Counted from the stretch's first letter, positions 9,208 through 18,294 are shown. The stretch: DNA of 64,000 bases from Bradyrhizobium iriomotense (GCF_018129405.1 NZ_JAFCLP010000030.1:1-64000), one strand, 5' to 3'. The notes: generated by a model not told the origin, from the sequence alone. Numbers and translations: made by a program.

Positions 9208-11856
9208 TCAGCGGATCGCAGCCTGCAGCTCCGCTCCGTGTCGCCTGGGCGCCACTTCGACCGCCGAAGCCAAAAGGCTCGGCTGGAGCAGGACGGTGAA
9301 ATCTTCGAGCGGTAGCGGCGGAGAGAAGATATAACCTTGTGCCATGGTCGCGCCGTTTTCGGCCGCGAACCGAAGGTCTTCGGCCGTTTCGATGCCTTCT
9401 ACGACCGTTTCGAACCCCAATTCGTCCGCAAGTCCGAGCGCCAGGCGAAGGATCGTCTGCTTCTCGCGGTCTTCCGCGACACCCGCGACGAGCGTGCGAT
9501 CGAGCTTCACGGCGTCGAAGGGGAGCCTCGCCATCGTCGAAAGATTCGAATAGCCGGCTCCGAAATCGTCCATCGCGAAGCGTATGCCCAATTGCCTGAG
9601 CAGGCTTATTCTCTCGCGCACGACATCGGGATTGCGCATCGCGACCGACTCTGTGATCTCGATCTCGAGGTGTGGCGGCGGGAAGTCGGCCTCGCGAACG
9701 GTCGTGACGATATCCTTGATGAACAGCGGGTCCTCGATTTCCGTCGCCGCGACATTTACGGCGAGCACGAGGTTTGAGCCGGCCCGGATCAAGCCCCCGA
9801 TTTCGGCGAGCGCGCGCCTGAGCACGAAGCGGTCGATCTCCATGATGAGGCCGATCTCTTCCGCGATCTTGATAAAGCGCTGAGGAGGAATGTTGCCCTC
9901 CTTCGGATGATGCCAGCGCGCCAGCGCCTCCACCCCCAGGATGCGGCCATCCACGCAGGACACCTTGGGCTGGTAATGGACGACGAGCTCTTCATTGCGG
10001 ATCGCCAAGGCGAGATCGGTTTCGAGCGCATGCCGGGCACGCGCGACCTCTGCGAGATCCGGAGTGAAGAACGCGTGGGTATTGCGTCCCGAACTCTTCG
10101 CGACGTACATCGCAAGGTCGGCGCGGATCAGGAGATCCTCATAGGTTGTGCCGTGGGTGGGCCAGATCGCAACGCCGATGCTGACGCCGATGGTCGCATG
10201 ATTGCTCTGGAGCTTGAAGGAAACCTGCAGCGTCTCGATCATCTCGCGGGCACAGAGGCTCGCGGCCTCGACCGTCTTCACCCCAGCGATGATGGCGACG
10301 AACTCGTCGCCCCCGACCCGGGCGAGCAGACTTTTGCCGGCAGCGACCTTGGACGTCAGCAAATTGCTCAAGCGCTCGGCCACCATCCTGAGCAACTCGT
10401 CGCCAGCCTTGTGCCCGAAAGTGTCGTTGATGGATTTGAAGCCATCGAGGTCGAGGAAGAACAGCGCTCCGCCTTCTTCCGCGTCGATGAGCGCCGGCGC
10501 ATCGACGCGCATCTTCTCCCGATTGGGAAGGCGGCTCACCGTATCGTAGAAAGCGAGCTGACGAATTCTTCGCGTGCTCGCCCGCAAATGCGTCAGCATT
10601 CGCTCGAATGCGAGGCCGAGGCCGCGAACCTCGCCGATGCCCGTTGCGCGGAACGGAACGTCGAGATTGCCTCCTGCGATTTCCTGGGCGGTCTTGGCGA
10701 GCGCCGAAAGTCCTTTCGTGAGGTGCCTTACGGCGGCCAATAGCGCGACGACCAAGGCACCAAGCGCCAGCGCCGCGGATGCCAGGAACTGCCACATCAG
10801 CGAACGGGTATGGGCGGCGCCGATCTGGAACATCTGATCGCGTGTCGTCGTCACGAGCGATGCTCGCGCGAACGTACACACCTTGAGCGTCGCCTCGTAT
10901 TCGACACAGCGCGCGACGTAGTTGCCGTCATCCGAGCGCTGCAGCCCGCCCAAACGCGTCCTGGCACTGCTGAATTTCACCCCTTCGGGCCCCGCGGACG
11001 ACACGATCTCGTTGTCACCCATGATGATGACCACGCCGGCATTGGCTAGCGAAGTGAAGTTCTCGAGAGTCCGCTCCGTGCGCCCGAGCGGTCGGATGGC
11101 GACAAGCGCGCCGATGAGGTCGCCGAAGTCGTCGAACACGGGCTCGATTGCGGTGTGCGCTATAGTGCGGCGCAGCGGCAGGCCAAGCGCTGACAATTCA
11201 CCCGATTTGAGCTCATAGGTGGCTTCCTCACCCCGCGGGTGCGAGCGGCTATTGTTCTTGAGGATCGCCCTGAGATTGACAGAGAGGTCGGTCCCCTCGA
11301 TCGCCCCGTTCAGAGCGAGGAGGTCGAGGGGCGTGTTGGCACCGATCACGCGGCCGGTTTCGTCGAAGGCGATCAGCCTTTCGAAGCCGGAGGTCGAAGC
11401 AACGATGCCGAACAGCTCGCGGATAGTCACATCGTTGTTCGAGGCGACCGCCTTGGCGACATCGGCGCGCTGAGCGATCTGACGCAGGCGTGATGCGGTT
11501 TCCGCGCCGAGGACCTCGATTCGCGCTCGCGCCAACTGCGCCTCGCCGTCGAGGCGATGAGCGAGCTGGCCTTCTGAGAGTTCACCCAGTGCCGCAGCCT
11601 GCTGCCTCAGTTGCTGCTGCAGGCGTAGCGCCGTCAAGCCACCGATGAGGCCGAGCCCGAGCACGCCGGTCGCGAGCACGACGGCAACAAGGCGCATGGC
11701 GATAGACGAGGGGAAACCCGGAACCCCGGACGGAACGGCCCAACGACGCCAGCGGGGCGGCGCCCTCGATGCCTTCGCCATATCGGTGTCAGTCGCCACC
11801 ACTGCCAGCACCCTGAACTTGCGGGGACCGATCAATGTCGCTCGCTGAGGCCCCAC
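9208..11856 (-). CDS. Membrane GGDEF-EAL protein (c-di-GMP cyclase/phosphodiesterase)
   Basis: An 882-residue c-di-GMP turnover enzyme. TM1 spans about 54-76 and is followed by a ~275-residue periplasmic sensor. TM2 is at 354-376, then a HAMP-like linker and a GGDEF domain with intact GGDEF (about 515-519). The EAL domain has EALARW (about 643) and DDFGAGYSNL. Both catalytic signatures look intact, so synthesis and hydrolysis are both possible; which dominates cannot be read. The GTG at 11856 has GGAAGA about 9 bases upstream. In-frame ATGs at 11781 and just before TM1 are alternatives. Its periplasmic domain may sense something linked to the neighbouring PstS-like and cytochrome genes. Confidence 0.95.
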   Translation of the reverse strand: MGPQRATLIGPRKFRVLAVVATDTDMAKASRAPPRWRRWAVPSGVPGFPSSIAMRLVAVVLATGVLGLGLIGGLTALRLQQQLRQQAAALGELSEGQLAHRLDGEAQLARARIEVLGAETASRLRQIAQRADVAKAVASNNDVTIRELFGIVASTSGFERLIAFDETGRVIGANTPLDLLALNGAIEGTDLSVNLRAILKNNSRSHPRGEEATYELKSGELSALGLPLRRTIAHTAIEPVFDDFGDLIGALVAIRPLGRTERTLENFTSLANAGVVIIMGDNEIVSSAGPEGVKFSSARTRLGGLQRSDDGNYVARCVEYEATLKVCTFARASLVTTTRDQMFQIGAAHTRSLMWQFLASAALALGALVVALLAAVRHLTKGLSALAKTAQEIAGGNLDVPFRATGIGEVRGLGLAFERMLTHLRASTRRIRQLAFYDTVSRLPNREKMRVDAPALIDAEEGGALFFLDLDGFKSINDTFGHKAGDELLRMVAERLSNLLTSKVAAGKSLLARVGGDEFVAIIAGVKTVEAASLCAREMIETLQVSFKLQSNHATIGVSIGVAIWPTHGTTYEDLLIRADLAMYVAKSSGRNTHAFFTPDLAEVARARHALETDLALAIRNEELVVHYQPKVSCVDGRILGVEALARWHHPKEGNIPPQRFIKIAEEIGLIMEIDRFVLRRALAEIGGLIRAGSNLVLAVNVAATEIEDPLFIKDIVTTVREADFPPPHLEIEITESVAMRNPDVVRERISLLRQLGIRFAMDDFGAGYSNLSTMARLPFDAVKLDRTLVAGVAEDREKQTILRLALGLADELGFETVVEGIETAEDLRFAAENGATMAQGYIFSPPLPLEDFTVLLQPSLLASAVEVAPRRHGAELQAAIR

Positions 11857-11903
11857 TGACTTGTCTTCCAGGCGCCGAATTTAGGCGAGTGAAACCCTCT
11901 AAA

Positions 11904-11925
11904 TCGTCTATTTGTCGTCTATTTG
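11904..11925. repeat. Perfect 11-bp tandem direct repeat in divergent promoter region
   Basis: TCGTCTATTTG occurs twice head-to-tail with no spacer, one helical turn apart, 48 bases upstream of the GGDEF-EAL start and 160 bases before the PstS-like gene. Response regulators of the OmpR/PhoB class bind direct repeats of this period. The sequence is only loosely like a Pho box. Confidence 0.5.
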
Positions 11926-12084
11926 TGACTAGTTAATTACCAACTGGTTTTTCGAAACCATCAAATTGTGTGCTTTCACTTTCTGTTCGCCGCACTGATG
12001 ATTCCAAAAGGCACGCCGTTGCGACAACACAAGGTTTAGGTTTCTTTGCCAGATTGTGCACCTCGTGGTTCGAAGGGGTCTGCA

Positions 12085-12888
12085 ATGGCATTTTCGAGGA
12101 TCATGGCAGCCCTTTTGGGCCTTTGCCTTGCGGTGGTGAATGCCGCTGGCGCCGAAACACGCAGGCTCGACATCGTCGGGACCGGAGACGGCATCGATGT
12201 CCTGCGCGCCATCGCCGCGAGCTTCATGCAGCAGGAAGGATCGGCACAGGTCGAGGTCCCGCCGAGCATCGGTTCCGGCGGAGGCATCGCGGCCGTGGGG
12301 TCCGGTAAGGCGATCCTAGGGCGCGTCGCACGCCGCCTGACCGACGCCGAAGCGGCTTCCGGCATCGTCTACAAGGCGATCGCCCGCCTGCCCTCAGCTT
12401 TCATCGTCCATCCCGGCTGCGGAGTGAGTGCCGTCACAAGTGCTCAGCTCGTTGCGATCTATTCGGGCCGCCTTGCGAATTGGAAGGAGCTGGGCGGCGC
12501 CGATATGCGCATCCGCGTCGTGCGGCGCGAGGACCAGGACAGCACTCTCACCGTGCTACGGGCCAGCATGCCCGGCTGGCATGATCTCGAGATCACCGAG
12601 AAGTCGAAAATGGCAACGACCACACAGGAAGCGATCGAGACGGTTCGCGATGTTCAAGGGGCGATCGGCTTCGGTCCTTTCTCGCGGCCGTTGGAACAGG
12701 GGCTCACGGTGCTTCGCGTGGACGGTCACTACCCGACGGACGCGGATTATCCCTCGAGCGTGGTGCTGGCGCTGATCTATTTAAAGACGTTGCAGGATCC
12801 GGACGCGCTGGCCTTTCTACGCTTTGCCGGTGCGCAGAAGGCAGCCGACGTCATCACCGGCCTCGGTAGTCTGCCTGTCAAGCCGTGA
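12085..12888 (+). CDS. PstS-like periplasmic substrate-binding protein
   Basis: A 267-residue exported protein with a cleavable signal (about 1-23, ending AGA-E). The mature part follows the PstS/PBP-like-2 pattern: VGTGDGIDVLRAIAASF, a glycine-rich IGSGGGIAAVGSG loop, LVAIYSGRLANWKELGG (the classic YxGxxxxW motif of phosphate-binding proteins) and AIGFGPFS. It is shorter than PstS (~330 residues) and has no PstCAB neighbours, so it is probably a ligand sensor or anion binder rather than a transporter subunit. AAGGGG lies 6 bases before the ATG. It converges on the reductase gene. Confidence 0.85.
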   Translation: MAFSRIMAALLGLCLAVVNAAGAETRRLDIVGTGDGIDVLRAIAASFMQQEGSAQVEVPPSIGSGGGIAAVGSGKAILGRVARRLTDAEAASGIVYKAIARLPSAFIVHPGCGVSAVTSAQLVAIYSGRLANWKELGGADMRIRVVRREDQDSTLTVLRASMPGWHDLEITEKSKMATTTQEAIETVRDVQGAIGFGPFSRPLEQGLTVLRVDGHYPTDADYPSSVVLALIYLKTLQDPDALAFLRFAGAQKAADVITGLGSLPVKP

Positions 12889-12935
12889 GGCGCCGGGGCC
12901 CGGCGGCCGCCGGCGCTGCCGAACTCGGCATCGGC

Positions 12936-13946
12936 TCACAGACCGGGGCGATGAGGCTGCTCCCGGCTTCGCCATAGACGGGTGACTTTGTCCATCAGCG
13001 ATGGGGTTTGAGAGCTCGGCAGGAAAGGATCGGCGTAGCATTGCGCATTGGCCGAGCGCGCCTTGTTCTTCACGATCTCGACGAGACCAACGGGGCCGGC
13101 GACGTAGACCGTATCCTCGAGCCCAAGCAGAGGCAGGTAGTGCGATGGGCGCCCGGGCCTGATCGGCAGGGTAGACCCGACCTCCGTCGTCGCAATGACG
13201 TCGCGGACACCGTCGTCGATCAGCCACTGCAACGAGGGAAGCATATAGAGATTATCGACATCCCGGCTGCCAGCGACGACCGCCATCTCGCGGTTGCGCT
13301 GGGTCGAGCGCGCCGAGCGGGCGAGCGCCCAGATCGGGGCCCAGCCTGCTCCGCCGGCGACCAGCACCAGCGGCCCCTGGCCCTGTCGTAGATAGGCTTG
13401 TCCGAAGGGGCCTTGCACATGCGCCGCATGGCCTGGCCTGATGGCTTTGCCGAGCTGCCCCGACACGGTGCCGTCAGGCAGGCACCGGATGTGGAAGACG
13501 AGTTCGACTTGCTTGAAGGAACCATCGAGCCTGAAGGTCGGGCTGAACTCGCGCGCAGGATAGCCGGAAAATTTGACGCGCACATATTGTCCCGGCCGAA
13601 ACTCGAGCGGCGCTGAGGTCGTCAGTACGACTTCGGCGATCTCCGACGAGAGCTGGTTGATCTCGGTGACGGCGCCCGCCCGCTTCACCGGTAGCGGCAA
13701 TTCTTCGAATTCGATCTCAGCATCGCCTGCGACCGCTGCCTGGCAGGCGAGCACAGTGCGGCCATAGCCCGAGCCGCCGTCATCGACCGAGCCCGAAACG
13801 ACCGTCACCCGGCAGCTCTGACATTGTCCCGATCTGCAGTCGTGTGGAACGAGTATCGAGCCGCCGAGCGCCGCGTCGATCAGGCTTTCGCCGGCACGGG
13901 CTTCGACGAGCTTGCCGTTGATGACGAGCCGACAATGCCTCTTCAT
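12936..13946 (-). CDS. 2Fe-2S ferredoxin / FAD / NAD(P)H reductase component
   Basis: A 336-residue electron-transfer flavoprotein. The N-terminal plant-type ferredoxin domain has cysteines 37, 42, 45 (CRSGQCQSC) and 68 (LACQ). An FAD-binding barrel follows with RPGQYVRVKF and REFSPTF (a variant of RxYS), then a Rossmann NAD domain with VLVAGGAGWAPI and a VYVAGP end. This is the layout of oxygenase reductases and CDP-6-deoxy-glucoseen-type reductases. No oxygenase is nearby. It lies 54 bases downstream of the cytochrome b fusion on the same strand, so it probably feeds electrons to it. The 50-residue tail after the NAD domain is unassigned. Confidence 0.9.
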   Translation of the reverse strand: MKRHCRLVINGKLVEARAGESLIDAALGGSILVPHDCRSGQCQSCRVTVVSGSVDDGGSGYGRTVLACQAAVAGDAEIEFEELPLPVKRAGAVTEINQLSSEIAEVVLTTSAPLEFRPGQYVRVKFSGYPAREFSPTFRLDGSFKQVELVFHIRCLPDGTVSGQLGKAIRPGHAAHVQGPFGQAYLRQGQGPLVLVAGGAGWAPIWALARSARSTQRNREMAVVAGSRDVDNLYMLPSLQWLIDDGVRDVIATTEVGSTLPIRPGRPSHYLPLLGLEDTVYVAGPVGLVEIVKNKARSANAQCYADPFLPSSQTPSLMDKVTRLWRSREQPHRPGL

Positions 13947-14000
13947 CGCGAGGCCTCTAGGAGTGGCCTCCGGTCGAGCACGTCGCCGCTCACGAGAGCC

Positions 14001-15743
14001 CTATTTCTGCGACACGACACGCACCGGACGGTTATGGCTCGCATGCCGCGTCTGTGCATGGTCGAAGACAGCGACCCACATGTAGAGATCGCGGCCTGGC
14101 ACGAAGGCTTTGTCATATCTGCCATCGCTTTTCATGTTGCGCGTCAGCTCGAGCGTCCAATGTCCGTTGCTCCATTTTGAAACCCCGGCGACATTGGCTC
14201 GCTCTCCTTCGGTGTCGCCGGCAATAATCACGCCGGGCAGGATCGTGCCAACGGGAATCCTCGCGTCGGCCTCTGGAGTGTAGGGTTCGCTCTCCCCGTC
14301 GTACATGTACCAGCGGCCGTTCTCGTCGTCGCTGCTGTCGGGATCAAGATCGAATTTGCCGAGGGCTGCGACTTGCGCCTTCCAGTCCTTGGGAAGCCGC
14401 AGAACCGTGACGGGCCCTTTGTCGTTCCGGTGGATGAACTTGAAGTTATACGAATAAAGAGCGCGGCCAGGCTTATTCCAATAGCCGCCCTGATAGCGGG
14501 CATCGTAATTCTGCTCGTCCAGGGTCGGGGCGTAGGGCGGGCCGATATATTGGCTGTCGACGCGCCCGAGCATGCCCCCGCGCGACGCCTTCCACTGCCA
14601 CATGTCTATGTAGCTGCCATCCGTCGTGTAGTGGAAGCCCCGGCCGTTGATCGGCATCGGTTTGCCGGGCAGCGGGTTGGTGCCGAGACCCGTCGCGCCT
14701 GCGCCGCCGAGCGATGGATTATCCGAGAAAATGACCGCCAGTTTATCCTCGTAGAAGTCGGCGGCGTCTTGCAGACCCGCACGCTCGTCGAGGGCGTGCC
14801 AGCCATCCTCTTGCTTGATGATCGGAATGCGGCGGAGGGAGCGCGTCGGATCCTCCCAGCGGAAGGCAAAATAGATCTTCTGCCCGTCGTGCAGGGCGCG
14901 CACCTCCACGCGCGATTCGCCCGATCCGCCGAGATTGGCACCCTGCTGCGTGCGAATGAAGACGGGGAGCGCGCGCGACCAGGCGGGATCTCCCATGGCG
15001 CCGTCGAGCTTGGGCGCGGCGCCCACCCGCGCGACGACGAGCGTATCGCGCGTCGCCCAGTCGAGCCCGGCGATGCCGCACGCGACTGCCACCCCGATTG
15101 CAGCGGCGACGAGAAGAGGCCTCGGCCGCACGGCCTTCGTGATCGCGAGCGGCGTCGGCCGAAACACGCGGAAAATCTGCTGCCAGCCGCCATAGAGATA
15201 ATGCGCGGCGACATGCGCGAAGATATAGACGAGCGCGACGAAGGCGGCGATCGAGTGGAGATAAGCCCACCAGCCGCCATAGCCGAGATACATCATGACG
15301 CCCGTCCCCGTGAGGAAGATCACGAGCGCATAGACGAACCAGTGCAGGATGACGTTGACGGCTCCCCACTTGAGGCGAGCCGGGGCGCGCATCGCGAGGA
15401 TCCGCGTCTTCTTGGGGCTGTTGCGCTCGACGAGGCCGCTGCGCGCGAGGTAGGCGACGTAGGCCGACCCGCAGAAGAAGACGGCGAGCCCCGCGAGGAA
15501 ATGCCAGGAAAAGATCTCGCCCTGCGGCAGGACCGGAGCAAGCCATTTCGAGAAGGGGGCGTGCAGCGCGTCCGCTGCGATGCGTATGCCGGTAACGAGG
15601 CTTACGACGAACGCCAGCGCGGTCGCCCAATGGAGGGTTATCGTCCCGACATCGGTGCGTGGCGGGCTTTCTCGAGTCTTTGTTTGAGCGAGGCGTTTCT
15701 CGGTCAAGGCATCGGCGTTCGTTCGAGCGGCGACATCGTTCAT
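14001..15743 (-). CDS. Cytochrome b561-type membrane domain fused to ethylbenzene-dehydrogenase-like haem domain
   Basis: A 580-residue fusion. Four helices (about 40-58, 81-100, 127-152, 160-183) carry His38, His81, His134, His163, His177 and His181, fitting a di-haem b561/hydrogenase-cytochrome-b module. A fifth helix (210-228) leads to a ~350-residue domain. That domain has the EB_dh pattern (KLDGAMGDPAWSRALPV, VEVRALHDGQKIYFAFRWED, a DKLAVIFSDN block), the b-haem gamma-subunit fold of ethylbenzene/DMSO-type dehydrogenases, presumably periplasmic. No CxxCH is present, so no c-type haem. No molybdopterin partner is nearby. No clear Shine-Dalgarno precedes the ATG. Confidence 0.85.
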   Translation of the reverse strand: MNDVAARTNADALTEKRLAQTKTRESPPRTDVGTITLHWATALAFVVSLVTGIRIAADALHAPFSKWLAPVLPQGEIFSWHFLAGLAVFFCGSAYVAYLARSGLVERNSPKKTRILAMRAPARLKWGAVNVILHWFVYALVIFLTGTGVMMYLGYGGWWAYLHSIAAFVALVYIFAHVAAHYLYGGWQQIFRVFRPTPLAITKAVRPRPLLVAAAIGVAVACGIAGLDWATRDTLVVARVGAAPKLDGAMGDPAWSRALPVFIRTQQGANLGGSGESRVEVRALHDGQKIYFAFRWEDPTRSLRRIPIIKQEDGWHALDERAGLQDAADFYEDKLAVIFSDNPSLGGAGATGLGTNPLPGKPMPINGRGFHYTTDGSYIDMWQWKASRGGMLGRVDSQYIGPPYAPTLDEQNYDARYQGGYWNKPGRALYSYNFKFIHRNDKGPVTVLRLPKDWKAQVAALGKFDLDPDSSDDENGRWYMYDGESEPYTPEADARIPVGTILPGVIIAGDTEGERANVAGVSKWSNGHWTLELTRNMKSDGRYDKAFVPGRDLYMWVAVFDHAQTRHASHNRPVRVVSQK

Positions 15744-15753
15744 TGCATAAAGC

Positions 15754-15766
15754 TTACCCGCGGTAA
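15754..15766. promoter_or_regulatory. Palindrome before the cytochrome b fusion gene
   Basis: TTACCCGCGGTAA (5-bp half sites, 3-base centre) lies 10 bases upstream of the start codon, where a repressor would block transcription or initiation. No regulator gene is adjacent. Assignment rests on symmetry and position only. Confidence 0.3.
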
Positions 15767-16052
15767 ACCAGCAGTTGCGCCAGAAAGGCTGCGAAGCATT
15801 GGGGATTTGGCGAGATGGGCGTGGTCGCCGAAGAAGCCAAGACGGGCGGCAACGATCATTGTCCCAATCAACGGTCGGCCAACGAGCCGTCCTCGGGGCA
15901 TACGCCAGTCTCGAAGCCTGGTCTCTAATCCTGCTTGGCTCTGGTGCTGGGCAGCTCAGAGCGCGGCCATTGCGCGGATCGCCAACCCGCGTCCATCGTA
16001 AACTCGGCGGAAACCGCTGGGAGGACGCAGGTAGCCGATGCTTCCACGCAAC

Positions 16053-16082
16053 TTGAATTTATATAGTAATTTCAATTATATA
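16053..16082 (+). promoter_or_regulatory. AT-rich promoter-like element
   Basis: TTGAAT (16053-16058) and TATATA (16077-16082) are 18 bases apart within the only strongly AT-rich stretch nearby. It could drive the small gene at 16321, which would then have a leader of about 230 bases. Confidence 0.3.
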
Positions 16083-16320
16083 TACGAGTTTGTGGTTTTG
16101 TTCTGACTGGCGCACATCCAGCCTGTTCGCTGAATTTCCCCAATCCTCATCGAAGCGCCGAACGACGGCCGCGAGCTCCGTCTCGCTTGCGCGTCAGCCG
16201 GACCACCGCGCAGCTCGCTCCCGAACCAGATCTCGCCCGCCCATTCCTGGCACCCTGCTTGCTCAGTCAGGACCTAAGCCAGGCCTTGGCGAGAAGGCCG
16301 TTTCAGATTGAGGCAAAGCT

Positions 16321-16569
16321 ATGCAGGAAGTGTCCCGTTCTGGTGCTGCTGGTGAACTCCAGCTCGATGCGTTGATCGCCGATTTGTGGTGGCGTGTTCG
16401 GCTGCTGAACACCGACATTCTCGAGGAAGAAGCGAAAACCGGGGTGTTCGACGTGAATCAGCCGACCTATCCGTTGCTCGCGGCCAACCTTCGCGCGCGG
16501 CGCGACAATCTGGTGTCGACGATCGGCGTGCTCGAGCAGCGTGCGAGATCGATGTCGGAAGCGGCTTGA
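16321..16569 (+). CDS. Small conserved-type hypothetical protein
   Basis: An 82-residue soluble, mostly helical protein (ELQLDALIADLWWRVRLLNTDILEEE..., LLAANLRARRDNLVSTIGVLEQRARSM). It has no signal peptide, cysteine motif or recognised domain. GAGG lies upstream of the ATG and a GC-rich hairpin follows the stop, so it looks like a complete single-gene unit. I do not recognise a function. Confidence 0.65.
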   Translation: MQEVSRSGAAGELQLDALIADLWWRVRLLNTDILEEEAKTGVFDVNQPTYPLLAANLRARRDNLVSTIGVLEQRARSMSEAA

Positions 16570-16583
16570 GAGCGGTCTCCGGT

Positions 16584-16608
16584 TGAGGGCGGCGATCAAC
16601 CGCCCTCA
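16584..16608. terminator. GC-rich hairpin after small gene
   Basis: TGAGGGCGG and CCGCCCTCA form a perfect 9-bp stem around a 7-base loop, 15 bases after the stop at 16569. There is no T-tract on either strand, so intrinsic termination is uncertain. Confidence 0.4.
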
Positions 16609-16727
16609 TTGCCGCGACCGCCGACGCGATGCACACATAGTCCCTGCCGGGCCCGCCGGGATCATCGGATTGTCATCGCCCGGTCAATGAATGCTGCTCC
16701 TTTCGCCGCGCTTCGCGGAGAGTGGAC

Positions 16728-18047
16728 ATGCATCTGATCAAGACAATTTCTTCCGACCGCCGGTCGATCCTGAAGGGCCTCGCGGCCGCAGCCGTCGCGC
16801 CGCTGGCGGCGCCGGCTTTTGCCGCCGAGGGACTGCCGGCGCAACTGAGCGGACCTGCGGCCGCAATCGCCACCGACGAGGCCTATTGGACGGCCGTGAA
16901 GGGGCTCTATGCCGTGACGCCTGACGTCGTCAATCTGGAGAACGGCTTCTGGGGCATCATGGCCGAGCCGGTGAGGCGGGAGTTCATCCGCCTGTCCGAC
17001 ATGGTCAACTATCAGAACACCTACTACGCGCGGCAGCGCGCGGGCGCGGATTTCGAGGCCGTGCGGGCCAAGGTGGCGGCGGCGGTCGGAGCTGCGCCGG
17101 AGGAAATCGCGCTCACCCGCGGTGCGACCGAAGCGCTGCAGCTGCTCATCAGCGGCTACAACAGGCTGAAGCCCGGCGACAGCGTGCTCTACGCCGACCT
17201 CGACTACGATTCGATGCAATATGCCATGAATGCGCTCAAGGTGCGTCGCGGTGTCGACGTGGTCAAGTTCGATGTGCCGGAGCCGGCCACGCGTCAGGGC
17301 GTGCTCGACGCCTATGCCCGCGCGCTCGAGGCCAATCCGAAGACCAGGCTTCTCCTCCTCACCCATGTCAGTCATCGCACCGGCCTCATCATGCCGATCA
17401 CCGAGATCGCGCGCATGGCCAGGGCGAAGGGCGTCGATACCATCGTCGACGCAGCTCATTCCTGGGGGCAGATGGACTTCAGGGTGGGCGAGCTCGAGGT
17501 CGATTTCGTCGGCTTCAACCTGCACAAATGGATCGGCGCGCCGGTCGGCGTGGGCTTCCTCTACATCAAAAAGGACCGCCTCGCCGCCATCGATCGCGAC
17601 CTCGGTGACGAGGACTTTCCGGAAACCGACATCCGCTCGCGCGTGCACACCGGCACGGTCAATTTCGCGACGGTGCTGACGGTGCCCACGGCCGTCGAGC
17701 TCCATCAGCAGATTGGTGCTGCGGCGAAGCAGGCCCGCCTGCGCTACTTGCGCGACTACTGGGTCAGTCGCAGCAGGGGCTTCAAGGACCTCGAGATCCT
17801 GACGCCGGACGAGGCGGGCCTCTATGGTGCGATCACATCCTTCCGCCTCGCCGGCAAGACGAGCAAGGTCGACAACGACGCCATCGTGGCGAAGCTCAGG
17901 GACACCTACAAGGTCCTGACGGTTCGCCGGGCGGGCGTCGCCAAGGGCCAATGCATCCGCGTGACGCCGGCGCTCTACACCGAGGAGGCCGATCTCGACC
18001 GCCTCGTCGAGGCGCTTGCCGCCATCACGGGTACGAAGGCGGGCTGA
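16728..18047 (+). CDS. Tat-exported class V aminotransferase-like PLP enzyme
   Basis: A 439-residue protein with an N-terminal twin-arginine signal (DRRSILKGLAAAAVAPLAAPAFA), then a class V aminotransferase/isopenicillin-N-epimerase-like fold. It has GATEALQLL (phosphate binding), IVDAAHSWGQ (Asp contacting the pyridine nitrogen) and GFNLHKWIGAP with the Schiff-base lysine. Folded cofactor enzymes use Tat, so PLP is probably inserted before export to the periplasm. GGAG precedes the ATG at 16728; a GTG six bases earlier is less likely. Reaction unknown: epimerase, desulfurase and transaminase activities all occur in this family. Confidence 0.88.
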   Translation: MHLIKTISSDRRSILKGLAAAAVAPLAAPAFAAEGLPAQLSGPAAAIATDEAYWTAVKGLYAVTPDVVNLENGFWGIMAEPVRREFIRLSDMVNYQNTYYARQRAGADFEAVRAKVAAAVGAAPEEIALTRGATEALQLLISGYNRLKPGDSVLYADLDYDSMQYAMNALKVRRGVDVVKFDVPEPATRQGVLDAYARALEANPKTRLLLLTHVSHRTGLIMPITEIARMARAKGVDTIVDAAHSWGQMDFRVGELEVDFVGFNLHKWIGAPVGVGFLYIKKDRLAAIDRDLGDEDFPETDIRSRVHTGTVNFATVLTVPTAVELHQQIGAAAKQARLRYLRDYWVSRSRGFKDLEILTPDEAGLYGAITSFRLAGKTSKVDNDAIVAKLRDTYKVLTVRRAGVAKGQCIRVTPALYTEEADLDRLVEALAAITGTKAG

Positions 18048-18294
18048 AGGCGCGCGAGGCGGACGGCGTGTTTGAGGTGACACCCGCGAGCGTGCCAACC
18101 ATGGTCTGCGACCATCGCGATCAACCCGAGGTCCACGATCATCGCCACTAAACGTTCCGGCGGCGGAGCTGCGACGTGCCCCAGCAATCGTCTGCGCGTG
18201 GCGCCTATGTCCATTCGCGATTGTGAGGCTTGAGCACGAGCCAGCTTCCTGCTGCCGTGCTATGGCTGCTCCCCGCAACGACGCGAGGCCAGCC

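Larger units (their letters stand above)
15744..16320. other. 577-base intergenic region, no gene supported
   Basis: No reading frame here looks like a gene. It holds the palindrome at 15754 and an unusually AT-rich patch around 16050-16100, in contrast to the GC-rich surroundings. Confidence 0.6.
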
